Below, piece after piece: positions 1 through 9,154 of a DNA stretch of 64,000 nucleotides. Source of the stretch: Flavobacterium ammoniigenes. Its GTDB lineage: Bacteria > Bacteroidota > Bacteroidia > Flavobacteriales > Flavobacteriaceae. The notes beneath the pieces are model-generated. The model ran no database searches and was not told where the DNA came from. It saw nothing but the letters and a program-made list of their open reading frames with translations. Position numbers and translations under genes: made by a program. The stretch's first letter is position 1; every line of letters starts with the position of its first letter. The DNA lies in assembly GCF_020886055.1 (NCBI RefSeq), contig NZ_AP025184.1, forward strand, positions 62,001-126,000, read 5' to 3'.

Positions 1-908
1 TTTCCTGATAAAGTTCCCGCTTGGTATACTGGTCCAAGTGGAGCCAAATGATTCATAATTTCTGATCGAGCTGCAAAAGCACCAACAGGCAAACCACCTC
101 CAATTACTTTTCCAAAACAAACAATATCCGCTTGAATGCCATATAATTCTTGTACACCGCCTTTGGCTAAACGGAAACCCGTCATCACCTCGTCAAAAAT
201 TAACAAGATTCCATTATCTGAACACAATTGGCGCAAGCCTTCTAAAAATCCGTTTTGAGGCGGAATACAACCCATATTTCCTGCAACAGGTTCTACAATA
301 ATCGCGGCAATTTCATTTTTATTGGCTGCAATTAAGGTCTCCACATTATCCAAATCATTGTAACGGGCTAACAAAGTATCTTTAGCGGTTCCTTCTGTTA
401 CACCAGGACTGTTAGGTGAACCAAAAGTAATGGCTCCACTCCCCGCTTGAATCAAAAACGAATCGGAATGTCCGTGGTAGCATCCTGCAAATTTGATGAT
501 TTTGTCTCTTTTAGTATAACCACGCGCTAATCGAATGGCGCTCATACAGGCCTCAGTCCCTGAATTCACAAAACGGATTTTATCAATATTCGGCACCATC
601 GAAACCGCTAAAGCCGCAATTTGCGTTTCTAATTCGGTGGGCATTCCAAAAGAAGTTCCCAATTGCGCTTTCGCCACCACCGCATCCACCACTGGTGCAT
701 AGGCATGGCCTAAAACCATCGGTCCCCAAGAGTTGATGTAATCAATTAAACGGTTACCGTCTTCATCATACAAATAAGCGCCTTTCGCACTTTTGACAAA
801 AATAGGAGTTCCTCCAACCGCTTTAAATGCTCTAACTGGTGAATTCACACCTCCTGGAATTACTTTTTCAGCTTCAGCAAAGAGCTGACTACTTCTTTGG
901 TATATCAT
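1..908 (-). CDS. hemL: Glutamate-1-semialdehyde 2,1-aminomutase (3' end outside window)
   Basis: This PLP enzyme converts glutamate-1-semialdehyde to 5-aminolevulinate, the committed C5-route precursor of heme, in the cytoplasm. The frame starts at ATG 908 ([10 protein letters not shown]) and runs off the left edge, so about 302 of the family's roughly 430 residues are visible. Seen motifs: VNSPVRAF near the N-terminus, the [15 protein letters not shown] aminotransferase stretch, FDEVMTGFR, and [13 protein letters not shown], where the lysine is the Schiff-base residue known for the family. It is the last visible gene of a leftward group: the glucosaminidase gene ends 19 bp upstream, and the ACC-deaminase-like gene overlaps that one. 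Shared transcription is likely but only inferred from spacing. The family assignment is secure. Confidence 0.96.
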   Translation of the reverse strand, partial: MIYQRSSQLFAEAEKVIPGGVNSPVRAFKAVGGTPIFVKSAKGAYLYDEDGNRLIDYINSWGPMVLGHAYAPVVDAVVAKAQLGTSFGMPTELETQIAALAVSMVPNIDKIRFVNSGTEACMSAIRLARGYTKRDKIIKFAGCYHGHSDSFLIQAGSGAITFGSPNSPGVTEGTAKDTLLARYNDLDNVETLIAANKNEIAAIIVEPVAGNMGCIPPQNGFLEGLRQLCSDNGILLIFDEVMTGFRLAKGGVQELYGIQADIVCFGKVIGGGLPVGAFAARSEIMNHLAPLGPVYQAGTLSG

Positions 909-927
909 TGTTATTGTGTTTTTACTG

Positions 928-1731
928 TTACTTTAAGCGAAGTTTTTGCCCCACATAAAGTGCATTATCCAACATATTATTTTTTTGTTTGATGTCTTCT
1001 AAACTCAAATTGAATTTTTTGGCAATTGAAAATAGTGTGTCTCCTTTTTGCACTTCGTATTCGCCTAGAGTTGAACTATCCGCGATGGCTGTTGCTTCCA
1101 TTTTCTTTTTGTTCAATGTAAATTTCTTGTCTAAAACCTGGCTGTCGTATTGGTACAACTCATAACGCTCTATGTACGAAATTAATTTTTCTGGGTAATT
1201 AGGATCCGTAGCGTAACCCGCTAATCGCAATCCTTTTGCCCAAGCTTCGTAATCGTCTTTGGGCAATTCGAACAAGCTCGCATAACGGTTTCTTCCTGTT
1301 AAAAAAGTCGCATGATCTTTAAAGGATTCTGCTGGATCATTGTATTTTCTAAAACATTCTTGTGCCGCATCATCATCTTTCAAAACTGTTTCTCCAGTCC
1401 AATCGTTATGACATTTAATACCAAAATGATTATTGGCAGTAGCTGCTAAAGACCCTTTTCCTGCACCCGATTCTAAAATTCCTTGTGCCAAAATAATACT
1501 AGCCGGAATACCGTAATTTTTCATATTACTCATCGCTACGTCTTTGTAATTAGCAATATAATCATTCACTGTTCCATTGACAGCTATTGATTTTGTAGGC
1601 GTCGAACTTGTATTTCTTTTGTATTTACTGGAATTATATCTACTGTCTTTTTGAGTCACAATCACCGATTTCTTGGCGTGACATCCAACTAGCAGTAACA
1701 ACACAAAAACGACTAGACTCTTTTTAATCAT
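928..1731 (-). CDS. LysM-containing glucosaminidase lipoprotein (GH73)
   Basis: Peptidoglycan hydrolase predicted to cut N-acetylglucosaminyl bonds in the cell wall. Residues 1-17 form a lipoprotein signal with lipobox LLVGC (Cys17). The central glucosaminidase (GH73, FlgJ-like) domain covers about residues 55-195; Glu88 in [12 protein letters not shown] is the expected catalytic acid, followed by the NNHFGIKC stretch common to the family. A single LysM repeat occupies residues 221-267 ([19 protein letters not shown]...VGQKLRLK) and should hold the enzyme on peptidoglycan. The start codon overlaps the end of the upstream ACC-deaminase-like gene by 8 bp, indicating translational coupling. A periplasm-facing lipoprotein is inferred from the signal. 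Confidence 0.9.
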   Translation of the reverse strand: MIKKSLVVFVLLLLVGCHAKKSVIVTQKDSRYNSSKYKRNTSSTPTKSIAVNGTVNDYIANYKDVAMSNMKNYGIPASIILAQGILESGAGKGSLAATANNHFGIKCHNDWTGETVLKDDDAAQECFRKYNDPAESFKDHATFLTGRNRYASLFELPKDDYEAWAKGLRLAGYATDPNYPEKLISYIERYELYQYDSQVLDKKFTLNKKKMEATAIADSSTLGEYEVQKGDTLFSIAKKFNLSLEDIKQKNNMLDNALYVGQKLRLK

Positions 1732-2635
1732 GTGTATGAAGTATTGGTAAACCTTTATTTTTTAGTTTTAAATTCATGCCTTGAATACCTTGCAATCCAC
1801 CAGTATGAATTAATAAAATTTTGGCGTTTTCAGGAAAGTAATTTTTTGCAATCAAATCTACTATTCCAAAAACCATTTTTCCAGTATAAACTGGATCTAA
1901 CGGAATTTGGGTTTGATCATAAAATTGATTGATCCAATCAATTAAATCATTAGTTACTTTTCCATAACCTCCAAAATGATAATCGGTAATTAACTTCCAA
2001 TTGTCCTGGCGCACAAAATTACGAATTTCATCTTGTAAAAAGTTACCTTTCAAGGCAGGAAATCCCAAAACTTTTTGATGAGGCAAAACACTATTAATTA
2101 TTCCAGAAATAGTTCCTCCCGTTCCAATGGCACAAGCCACATAATCAAAGGAAGCATCATCTGGAGTTAAAATTTCTTCGCAACCTTGTATGGCAAAAGT
2201 ATTGGTACCGCCTTCGGGAATTAAATAAAATGCACCGTATTGTTGTTGTAATTGTTCCAAAAAAGTCGCTTCTGTTTTTAAGCGATAGGTTTCTCTGTAC
2301 ACAAATTCGAATTGCATGCCACATTCTTGGGCAAATTTTAAAGTAGGATTGCTTTCTATTTTATCACCTAATTCGTCGCCGCGAATGATTCCAATAGTTT
2401 GAAAACCATTTTCTTTTCCAGCATACGCAACCGCGGCAATATGATTGGAATAGGCCCCTCCAAAAGTTAAAAGTGTGGATTGATTTTCGGCTTTTGCTTG
2501 CAGCAAATTGTACTTTAATTTCCTGAATTTATTGCCCGAAACAAAAGGGTGTATCAAATCTTCTCTTTTGATAACAAGAGAGATACTCTTTGGCAAATTA
2601 ATCGGAATCGCTTGATTCAAGGAATACGAAAACAA
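1724..2635 (-). CDS. 1-aminocyclopropane-1-carboxylate deaminase / D-cysteine desulfhydrase-like PLP enzyme
   Basis: Fold-type II PLP enzyme of 303 residues. The KREDLIHPFVSGNKFRK stretch at residues 23-39 holds the cofactor lysine (Lys36 in GNKFRK), and TFGGAYSNH and GTGGTISG are the phosphate-binding loops seen in this family. The family includes ACC deaminase and D-cysteine desulfhydrase. The sequence alone does not decide the substrate, and in Bacteroidota the physiological role is usually unknown; D-cysteine or another small beta-substituted amino acid is as plausible as ACC. The gene heads a leftward set with the glucosaminidase (8 bp overlap) and hemL. The protein is slightly shorter than typical members (about 330 residues) but has both conserved ends. 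Confidence 0.85.
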   Translation of the reverse strand: MFSYSLNQAIPINLPKSISLVIKREDLIHPFVSGNKFRKLKYNLLQAKAENQSTLLTFGGAYSNHIAAVAYAGKENGFQTIGIIRGDELGDKIESNPTLKFAQECGMQFEFVYRETYRLKTEATFLEQLQQQYGAFYLIPEGGTNTFAIQGCEEILTPDDASFDYVACAIGTGGTISGIINSVLPHQKVLGFPALKGNFLQDEIRNFVRQDNWKLITDYHFGGYGKVTNDLIDWINQFYDQTQIPLDPVYTGKMVFGIVDLIAKNYFPENAKILLIHTGGLQGIQGMNLKLKNKGLPILHTHD

Positions 2636-2680
2636 ATGTTAAATATTTAGTAAGGTATTACAACGGCCGCTTTTAATTTC

Positions 2681-2688
2681 TAAATTTG
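2681..2688 (+). promoter_or_regulatory. -7 box (TAAATTTG) of the DUF5522 gene
   Basis: Exact match to the Bacteroidota TAnnTTTG -7 consensus, 33 bp before ATG 2722. No clear TTG -33 element is visible. Confidence 0.55.
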
Positions 2689-2712
2689 TTTGCAAACCAA
2701 TTACGGTTGTAA

Positions 2713-2901
<189 letters not shown>

Positions 2902-2965
2902 ATTAAAGCCAACTCATTGTTACAATAAAAAGAACTTCATTATTAACATATAAATTAGCACAATC

Positions 2966-3505
2966 ATGAAAGCAATTCAATTTCTTTTCGCAGCCCTACT
3001 TTTGACCATGGTTTCTTGCGGTTCTATGGTAAGTGTCAATACAGATTACGACAAAAAAGTCGATTTTTCAACTTACAAAACCTTTGCCTTTTATAAAACG
3101 GGTATCGACAAAGTTGAAATTTCCGATTTAGACAAACGCAGAATTCTACATGCCATTGACCAGCAAATGCTTGCCAAAGGCTTTACTAAAAGTGAAAACC
3201 CAGACCTACTTATCAATATTTTTACCAAATCCCGAGAGCAAGTGAATGTGAACCAATTCAATGCCGGTTGGGGTTACGGTTGGGGATGGGGTTGGAATCC
3301 ATTTATGATGGGCGGTCAACAAACTACTGTTACTTCTTCAACTGAAGGCACTTTATATATTGATTTTATTGATGCTAAAAAGAAAGAAATGATTTGGCAA
3401 GGAGAAGGTACAGGAGTGCTTACCAAAAACACCTATAAAAAAGAAGAGCGCATCAACGAATTTGTCACCAAAATTATGTCGCAATATCCTCCCGTCGCAA
3501 AATAA
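2966..3505 (+). CDS. DUF4136 lipoprotein
   Basis: A 179-residue lipoprotein. The signal ends in lipobox TMVSC (Cys19), and the mature N-terminus VSVNTDYDKKVDFSTYKTFAFY is the classical opening of DUF4136 (often tDYDxxxDFxxYkTfaw). The C-terminal half returns to a DAKKKEMIWQGEGTG motif, also typical. A Gly/Trp-rich segment (GWGYGWGWGWNPF) around residues 100-113 separates the two halves. The function of this family is not established; members are envelope lipoproteins of Bacteroidota and Proteobacteria. It is monocistronic, closed by a strong terminator just after the stop codon. Confidence 0.88.
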   Translation: MKAIQFLFAALLLTMVSCGSMVSVNTDYDKKVDFSTYKTFAFYKTGIDKVEISDLDKRRILHAIDQQMLAKGFTKSENPDLLINIFTKSREQVNVNQFNAGWGYGWGWGWNPFMMGGQQTTVTSSTEGTLYIDFIDAKKKEMIWQGEGTGVLTKNTYKKEERINEFVTKIMSQYPPVAK

Positions 3506-3517
3506 TAAATGATACTT

Positions 3518-3545
3518 AACCTCCTCTTCAAGGAGGTTTTTTTAT
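3518..3545 (+). terminator. Rho-independent terminator after the DUF4136 gene
   Basis: Stem AACCTCCT (3518-3525) with AGGAGGTT (3531-3538), 5-nt loop, followed by a T-run. Confidence 0.9.
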
Positions 3546-3577
3546 TAATAACACAACCAAGAGAAGAAAACAATTCG

Positions 3578-3585
3578 TATTTTTG
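3578..3585 (+). promoter_or_regulatory. -7 box (TATTTTTG) of ilvA
   Basis: Exact TAnnTTTG match 18 bp before the ilvA ATG, predicting a very short 5' leader. Confidence 0.55.
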
Positions 3586-3603
3586 AATTAAAATTAATAA
3601 AAT

Positions 3604-4848
3604 ATGAATCTTTTTAAGGAAGCCATAATTGCCAAAGATCAGTTGGAAGGGGTTGTTTCTCCCACTCCACTGACTGAAAATACCAATCTTTCTAATGAAT
3701 TTGACTGTACTATTTTATTAAAAAGAGAAGATTTACATATCGTTCGCTCGTATAAAATACGAGGAGCCTACAATAAAATAAGTTCCCTTACTGAAGCCGA
3801 AAAAAAACAAGGAATTGTATGTGCGAGTGCTGGAAATCATGCGCAAGGCGTTGCTTTTTCTTGTAATTTATTGCAAATAAAAGGCAAAATCTACATGCCT
3901 AAAACCACTCCAAAACAAAAAATAAAACAAGTTCAATTGTTTGGTAAATCCTATGTAGAAATTGAATTAATTGGAGATACATTTGACGATGCTTATGCTC
4001 AAGCAGTGACCGATGCAAAAAAGAACAACAAAATATTCATCCACCCATTTGACGATGCCAAAGTAATTGCAGGTCAAGCTACAGTAGGTTTAGAAATTCT
4101 AGAATCGCATCAACAACCTATTGATTATATTTTTGTCCCAATTGGCGGAGGCGGATTATCAGCAGGATTATCGACTGTATTCAAAGAATTGAGTCCCAAT
4201 ACTAAAATTATCGGTATAGAACCAGAAGGCGCACCCACCATGAAAACAGCTATTGCTAATGGTAATAATGCACCGTTAGCCGCTATTGACAAATTTGTGG
4301 ATGGTGCAGCTGTAAAACAAGTGGGCAACCTGACTTTTGAAATTTGCAAAGAGTACTTAAGCGATATTATACTAGTCCCAGAAGGAAAAGTGTGTACAAC
4401 AATTTTACGTTTGTATAATGAAGAAGCGATGGTGGTAGAACCAGCTGGCGCTTTAACTATTGCTGCTTTGGATTTTTATAAAGACAAAATCAAAGGTAAA
4501 AATGTAGTGTGTATTGTCAGTGGAAGTAATAATGATATTGAACGTACTGCCGAAATTAAAGAACGCTCTCTTTTGTATGAGGGATTGATGCATTACTTTA
4601 TCATTCAATTTCCGCAAAGACCGGGTTCGTTAAAAGAATTTGTCAACGAAATTTTAGGACCAGAAGACGATATTACCTATTTCCAATTTACCAAAAAGAA
4701 CAATAGAGAATCAGCTCCCGTGGTGGTAGGTTTGGAATTGAAAAACAAAAATGACATTCACGCCATTAAAACAAAAATGACAGAACGCGGTTTTCAATAC
4801 AACTACATCAATGAAAAGCAAGATTTATTCAATCAGTTAATTGGCTAA
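3604..4848 (+). CDS. ilvA: Threonine ammonia-lyase (threonine dehydratase)
   Basis: Deaminates L-threonine to 2-oxobutyrate, the first step of isoleucine synthesis, using PLP. Lys51 in HIVRSYKIRGAYNK is the cofactor lysine; SAGNHAQGVA and the GGGGLSAG phosphate-binding loop are present, and SGSNND lies near residue 300. The C-terminal 85 residues (YFIIQFPQRPGSLKEFVNEIL...) form a single ACT-like regulatory domain, as in the roughly 420-residue short biosynthetic IlvA rather than the catabolic TdcB. Isoleucine feedback is therefore likely by family. The gene stands alone with its own -7 box, away from other ilv/leu genes. Its last base directly abuts the last base of the convergent GSCFA gene. 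Confidence 0.95.
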   Translation: MNLFKEAIIAKDQLEGVVSPTPLTENTNLSNEFDCTILLKREDLHIVRSYKIRGAYNKISSLTEAEKKQGIVCASAGNHAQGVAFSCNLLQIKGKIYMPKTTPKQKIKQVQLFGKSYVEIELIGDTFDDAYAQAVTDAKKNNKIFIHPFDDAKVIAGQATVGLEILESHQQPIDYIFVPIGGGGLSAGLSTVFKELSPNTKIIGIEPEGAPTMKTAIANGNNAPLAAIDKFVDGAAVKQVGNLTFEICKEYLSDIILVPEGKVCTTILRLYNEEAMVVEPAGALTIAALDFYKDKIKGKNVVCIVSGSNNDIERTAEIKERSLLYEGLMHYFIIQFPQRPGSLKEFVNEILGPEDDITYFQFTKKNNRESAPVVVGLELKNKNDIHAIKTKMTERGFQYNYINEKQDLFNQLIG

Positions 4849-5802
4849 CTAAAACTTCATAAAGGGATACCTTTCTTGTAATTTCGAGATCTTCTCTTGC
4901 AATTTAGATTGGAATTTTTGGTGACTTTCAGCCAATGAATTAAAAGGTTTGTGTAACAAACTTTTCTGAATAGCCTCCACCTCATCTAGGGTTGACCATG
5001 CCGTTTCCGAAATGGAACTGGCTCTAAATCGTTGCCAGATATATTCAATCGCCATCGAACTTGGGTGCAATAAATCGTCTCCATAAAAACGATAATCTCG
5101 CAATTCGTCCATTACAATTTCATAGGCCGGAAAATACCCGGCTTGGTCTAACAGATGATCCGAAAGCAAATTTTGCAAAGCAGTAATCAAATGCGCTTTA
5201 CTACGTTGATTTTCAACAAAACCATCTTTAATATGTCGCACGGGAGAGAGTGTGAATACAAAGGAACAATTGGGATTGACTTTTCGAATCGCATCAACGG
5301 TATTTTGAATTGCAGCTTCAATCGAAGCTACTGATAGCAAATGCTTGTCAAAATGAGATTGTGGCATTTTATGGCAATTCGACACGACAGCACCACTATT
5401 TTTTTCTTGGTACACCCAAGAAGTACCGTAGGTAATTAAAATGTGCGTAGCAGTCTTTATTTTTTGATAGGTGAATTCTAAACTTGTATTTAAACTATTA
5501 AGTAATTCTTGTTGATTAGTCGAACTCAAATCAGAATGTACTTCGTAACAATGAAACCGTTCGTTTTGAAAAAAGACGTCTTCTTCGGTAAATTTCTTTT
5601 GATTAATTGATCGAACGATTAATTTTTCGATAGAAACGGGATTAAAAATGATCCCAAATGGATTGGTCGTATTTTTAAATTTAAAATAATCCAATTGCGC
5701 TCCCATGTTGACAGCAAAACAGGAACCTATCGTTATTATTTCCGATGAGAAATCCACACAATGCATAGATTTAGTAATGTTAACAGGGGTAGTAAAGTTC
5801 AT
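4849..5802 (-). CDS. GSCFA domain protein
   Basis: The protein carries the eponymous GSCFA motif (ITIGSCFAVNMGAQLDYFKF) and the NPFGIIFNPVSI stretch that follows in this family; C-terminal DDLLHPSSMAIEYIW resembles the SGNH/GDSL-type DxxH block. GSCFA proteins are thought to be SGNH-like hydrolases, but no substrate is established. I place the start at ATG 5802 (MNFTTPVNI), giving 317 residues. The longer frame to GTG 5820 begins at the predicted -7 box (CAAAAATA on the plus strand, 5820-5827), so it would lie upstream of transcription. The gene converges on ilvA with no intervening base and no terminator. Confidence 0.85.
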   Translation of the reverse strand: MNFTTPVNITKSMHCVDFSSEIITIGSCFAVNMGAQLDYFKFKNTTNPFGIIFNPVSIEKLIVRSINQKKFTEEDVFFQNERFHCYEVHSDLSSTNQQELLNSLNTSLEFTYQKIKTATHILITYGTSWVYQEKNSGAVVSNCHKMPQSHFDKHLLSVASIEAAIQNTVDAIRKVNPNCSFVFTLSPVRHIKDGFVENQRSKAHLITALQNLLSDHLLDQAGYFPAYEIVMDELRDYRFYGDDLLHPSSMAIEYIWQRFRASSISETAWSTLDEVEAIQKSLLHKPFNSLAESHQKFQSKLQEKISKLQERYPFMKF

Positions 5803-5819
5803 ACATTTTTTTTTCAACA

Positions 5820-5827
5820 CAAAAATA
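5820..5827 (-). promoter_or_regulatory. -7 box (TATTTTTG) of the GSCFA gene
   Basis: Exact TAnnTTTG on the minus strand, 18 bp upstream of ATG 5802. It supports the shorter start. Confidence 0.5.
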
Positions 5828-5905
5828 TCGAATTATATATGAAATACAATTTTTAAATTGATATCAAAATTGATAGTTTTACGTTATATTAGAATACAAA
5901 ATGAA

Positions 5906-6292
5906 ATGACAAAGCTAAATGCAATAGGAATCTTAGTATCATTTTTAGGATGTATATTAGAATGGCCACCTAACAACTCTTACTATGTATTTCAGCTTGA
6001 ATATCAATTGCTTTTTGAAACGAAAGGCATTCTAAAATCATTAGTTCACCCAGTACTTCTTGCGGGAATTTTTGGTCATTTTAGTATGATATATACTATC
6101 ATTTCAAAAAACCCAAAACAATGGATTGAACTAAGCGGTTCGATCTTACTTAGTGCATTAGTGGCATTGTTCTTACTCTCTGGACTATTTTCAAAAAATA
6201 GTAAAATGATACTGTCTACCCTTCCATTTATTTTGATAAGCAGCAATTACTATTATCATTTATACAAAAACAAAAAACTCAAAATCAATTGA
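5906..6292 (+). CDS. Hypothetical small integral membrane protein
   Basis: A 128-residue protein read from ATG 5906 (MTKLNAIGIL). The frame is open upstream to TTG 5858, but no ATG occurs there. Four hydrophobic stretches fit four membrane helices: residues about 5-22, 50-68, 77-98 and 103-120. The C-terminus is lysine-rich. I recognise no family and no catalytic motif. The stop codon lies in the loop of the following terminator, so transcription and translation end together. It is divergent from the GSCFA gene and convergent with alaS. Confidence 0.6.
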   Translation: MTKLNAIGILVSFLGCILEWPPNNSYYVFQLEYQLLFETKGILKSLVHPVLLAGIFGHFSMIYTIISKNPKQWIELSGSILLSALVALFLLSGLFSKNSKMILSTLPFILISSNYYYHLYKNKKLKIN

Positions 6293-6310
6293 TTGATTTT
6301 GAGTTTTTTT
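6272..6310. terminator. Bidirectional terminator between the membrane protein gene and alaS
   Basis: 17-bp perfect stem (6272-6288 with 6293-6309), loop TTGA. A-run on the left and T-run on the right allow it to stop both convergent transcripts. It includes the last codons of the upstream gene. Confidence 0.9.
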
Positions 6311-6340
6311 ATTTTTAGCTAATGTTTTATTAAGCTCTTC

Positions 6341-8980
6341 TTAATTATTTATAAAATCAACTGCTTTTGCTAATGCTTCAGGAATTCCAGCTACATTTTT
6401 ACCACCAGCAGTAGCAAAGAACGGCTGTCCTCCTCCTCCACCTTGAATGTACTTCCCAAGCTCACGAACCACTTGTCCGGCATTAAGATTTTTAGACGCT
6501 ACTAATTCTTTAGAAATATAGCACGTTAACATCGGTTTGTCTTCTTCGGCAGTAGCCAAAACTAAAAACAAATTAGTCCCTAAATTTCCTAACTCATAGG
6601 CTAAATCTTTAGCACCTTCTGGATTCAAATCTACTTGAGTAGCCAAGAATTGAACGCCATTTACTTCTTGTATTTGAGAAGCTAAACTCGCTTTTAAATG
6701 CTTCACTTTGTCTTTCATCAAAGCCTCAATTTGCTTCGCCAACTTGGCGTTGTCTTCTTGCAAATTATGAACCGCTTTCAGAATATCTTGTGGGTTTTTC
6801 AAGGCCCCTTTAATCTCATTTAATGTATTTTCATAGGAAGCAAAATGCGCTTTTACTGCCTCACTTGTAATCGCTTCGATACGACGAATACCAGCCGCAA
6901 CAGCACCTTCAGATACAATTTTAAAATGCCAAATTTCAGCGGTGTTGGTCACGTGAATTCCACCGCACAATTCCATGCTATCGCCAAATTTAATAGCACG
7001 AACGTTATCGCCATATTTTTCCCCAAACAAAGCCATTGCACCTTCGTCAAGAGCTTGTTGAATTGGAATACTACGTCTTTCAATTAATGGCAACTGCTCT
7101 TGAATTCGAGCGTTGACAAAATTTTCTACCGCCTCTAATTCTTCGTCGGTCATTTTAGAAAAATGCGAAAAGTCAAATCGCAAGTAATTTGGGTTTACCA
7201 ACGATCCTTTTTGCTCCACATGCGTTCCTAAAATACTTCTTAAGGCTTGATGCATTAAGTGAGTAGCCGAGTGATTACGCGAAGACAAGGTTCTTAAATC
7301 GGTATTTACTTTTGCCACAAAGCTAGCTGTTACATTTTCAGGTAATTGCTTTGCCAAATGCAAAATCAAATTATTTTCTTTCTTGGTGTCGATGATTTCA
7401 ATAGTTTCATTCGCCGAAACTAAAGTTCCTTTGTCTCCCACTTGTCCACCACCTTCTGGATAGAAAGGCGTGCTGTCTAAAACGATTTGGTACAAAACAC
7501 CATCCTTTTTACTATCTACTTTTCTAATTCTAGAAATTTTAACTTCATTTTCAGTTTGGTCATACCCCACAAATTTTTCCACATTTCCAGGAATCAAAAC
7601 CGACCAATCTTCTGTAGACACTTCAGAAGCAGCGCGCGAACGTGATTTTTGCTCCTGCATCGCTTTTTCAAAACCAGCTTCGTCTAATTGGTAGCCTCTT
7701 TCTCTTAAAATCAAAGCCGTTAAGTCAATTGGGAAACCAAAGGTATCGTACAATTCAAATGCTTTTTCTCCAGAAATTTCAGTTCCAGTAGTTTGATTCA
7801 TCACATTTTCTAACAATTGCAATCCTTGATCCAAGGTTCTTAAGAAAGAAGCTTCCTCTTCACGAATCACATTGGTTACCAAAGTTTGTTGTGACTTGAT
7901 TTCAGGGAAAAATTCACTCATTTGGTTCGACAACACCGCTACCAATTCATAAATAAAAGGCTCTTTGGTGTTTAAGAAGGTAAATCCGTAACGGATAGCA
8001 CGACGCAAGATTCGGCGAATTACATATCCTGCTCCGGTATTCGATGGCAATTGACCATCTGCAATCGCGAAAGCTACTGCACGAACGTGATCGGCCACTA
8101 CACGAATGGCAATGTTCGTTTTATTTTGTTCTTCTGAACTATTTTGTATTTCGTTTGAAGTATATTTCAAACCCGTGATTTGTTCTACTTTTTCAATTAG
8201 TGGAGTAAACACATCGGTATCGTAATTCGAAGTTTTTCCTTGCAAAGCCATACACAAACGTTCAAATCCCATTCCGGTATCCACGTGTTGTGCTGGTAGT
8301 TTTTCTAGAGAACCATCTGCTTTACGGTTGAATTCCATAAATACATTGTTCCAAATTTCCACCACTTGCGGATGGTCGTTGTTCACCAAGCTTTTACCCG
8401 AAACCAAGGCTTTTTCTGCTTCTGAGCGTAAATCCACGTGGATTTCAGAACAAGGTCCGCAAGGTCCTTGGTCACCCATTTCCCAGAAATTATCTTTTTT
8501 ATTTCCTAAAATGATACGGTCTTCATCGATCAACTCTTTCCATAAATCCCAAGCTTCTTGGTCAAAAGGTACATTTTCGTCAGGATTTCCTTCAAAAACA
8601 GAAACGTACAAGTTTTCTTTTGGAATTTTATAGACTTCGGTCAATAATTCCCATGCCCAGTTGATGGCTTCTTTTTTGAAATAATCGCCAAAAGACCAGT
8701 TTCCCAACATTTCGAACATGGTATGGTGGTAGGTATCAAAACCTACATCTTCTAAATCATTATGTTTTCCTGAAACACGAAGACATTTTTGTGTATCGGC
8801 AATTCGTTGACTTTTTGGAGTTCCGTTACCTAAAAAGTATTCTTTAAACTGTGCCATCCCTGAATTGTTAAACATCAAAGTGGGGTCATCTTTAAGAACG
8901 ATTGGTGCCGAAGGAACGATCAAGTGTCCTTTGCTTTGAAAAAAGTCCAAAAATTGTTTACGTACGTCTTGTGATTTCAT
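6341..8980 (-). CDS. alaS: Alanyl-tRNA synthetase
   Basis: Class II synthetase that charges tRNA-Ala in the cytoplasm and edits mischarged Ser/Gly. The 879 residues match the normal family length. N-terminal catalytic motifs are seen ([45 protein letters not shown]). The editing domain has [11 protein letters not shown] near residue 570 and CGGIHVTNT near 670, supplying the zinc-binding His/Cys residues. The glycine-rich C-terminal [19 protein letters not shown] lies in the C-Ala domain. The candidate promoter lies about 150 bp upstream of the start, leaving a long leader with two possible hairpins. Start ATG 8980 ([14 protein letters not shown]) is the usual N-terminus. Confidence 0.98.
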   Translation of the reverse strand: MKSQDVRKQFLDFFQSKGHLIVPSAPIVLKDDPTLMFNNSGMAQFKEYFLGNGTPKSQRIADTQKCLRVSGKHNDLEDVGFDTYHHTMFEMLGNWSFGDYFKKEAINWAWELLTEVYKIPKENLYVSVFEGNPDENVPFDQEAWDLWKELIDEDRIILGNKKDNFWEMGDQGPCGPCSEIHVDLRSEAEKALVSGKSLVNNDHPQVVEIWNNVFMEFNRKADGSLEKLPAQHVDTGMGFERLCMALQGKTSNYDTDVFTPLIEKVEQITGLKYTSNEIQNSSEEQNKTNIAIRVVADHVRAVAFAIADGQLPSNTGAGYVIRRILRRAIRYGFTFLNTKEPFIYELVAVLSNQMSEFFPEIKSQQTLVTNVIREEEASFLRTLDQGLQLLENVMNQTTGTEISGEKAFELYDTFGFPIDLTALILRERGYQLDEAGFEKAMQEQKSRSRAASEVSTEDWSVLIPGNVEKFVGYDQTENEVKISRIRKVDSKKDGVLYQIVLDSTPFYPEGGGQVGDKGTLVSANETIEIIDTKKENNLILHLAKQLPENVTASFVAKVNTDLRTLSSRNHSATHLMHQALRSILGTHVEQKGSLVNPNYLRFDFSHFSKMTDEELEAVENFVNARIQEQLPLIERRSIPIQQALDEGAMALFGEKYGDNVRAIKFGDSMELCGGIHVTNTAEIWHFKIVSEGAVAAGIRRIEAITSEAVKAHFASYENTLNEIKGALKNPQDILKAVHNLQEDNAKLAKQIEALMKDKVKHLKASLASQIQEVNGVQFLATQVDLNPEGAKDLAYELGNLGTNLFLVLATAEEDKPMLTCYISKELVASKNLNAGQVVRELGKYIQGGGGGQPFFATAGGKNVAGIPEALAKAVDFINN

Positions 8981-9016
8981 TTGTAGTGTTTATTCGTTTA
9001 TCAGCTTACTATTTTA

Positions 9017-9080
9017 TTGGTTTCCGAACTTCGGAAGAACCAAATCAACAGCTCCCCTTTTTTTATTCTGAAAAAAGCTG
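9017..9080 (-). promoter_or_regulatory. Structured 5' leader of alaS (two potential hairpins)
   Basis: On the minus-strand transcript two inverted repeats lie between the promoter and alaS. The first is TTGGTT (9017-9022) with AACCAA (9038-9043), enclosing CCGA/TCGG. The second is CAGCT (9049-9053) plus a T-run with AAAAAAGCTG (9071-9080). The role is unknown; attenuation is only a possibility. Confidence 0.4.
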
Positions 9081-9100
9081 CGAACCAATGAAACATTTAT

Positions 9101-9108
9101 TAAATTTG
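9101..9108 (+). promoter_or_regulatory. -7 box (TAAATTTG) of the LytM peptidase gene
   Basis: Exact TAnnTTTG on the plus strand, 46 bp before ATG 9155. Confidence 0.45.
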
Positions 9109-9132
9109 TTCGACTAACTTTTTTGCGAAGTG

Positions 9133-9140
9133 CAAAAATA
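9133..9140 (-). promoter_or_regulatory. -7 box (TATTTTTG) of alaS
   Basis: Exact TAnnTTTG on the minus strand (CAAAAATA on plus). It predicts a leader of roughly 145 nt before alaS and overlaps the start region of the divergent LytM gene. Confidence 0.45.
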
Positions 9141-9154
9141 GGGTATTTTAAAAT

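Noticed and set aside
2921..2940. ATTGTTACAA half-site resembling the Crp/Fnr motif upstream of the DUF4136 gene
   Set aside because: The second half reads CAAC instead of GTGA and no exact -7 box lies 22-23 bp downstream.
4125..4349. Minus-strand frame inside ilvA
   Set aside because: It is antisense to the conserved GGGGLSAG region of ilvA, with no independent support.
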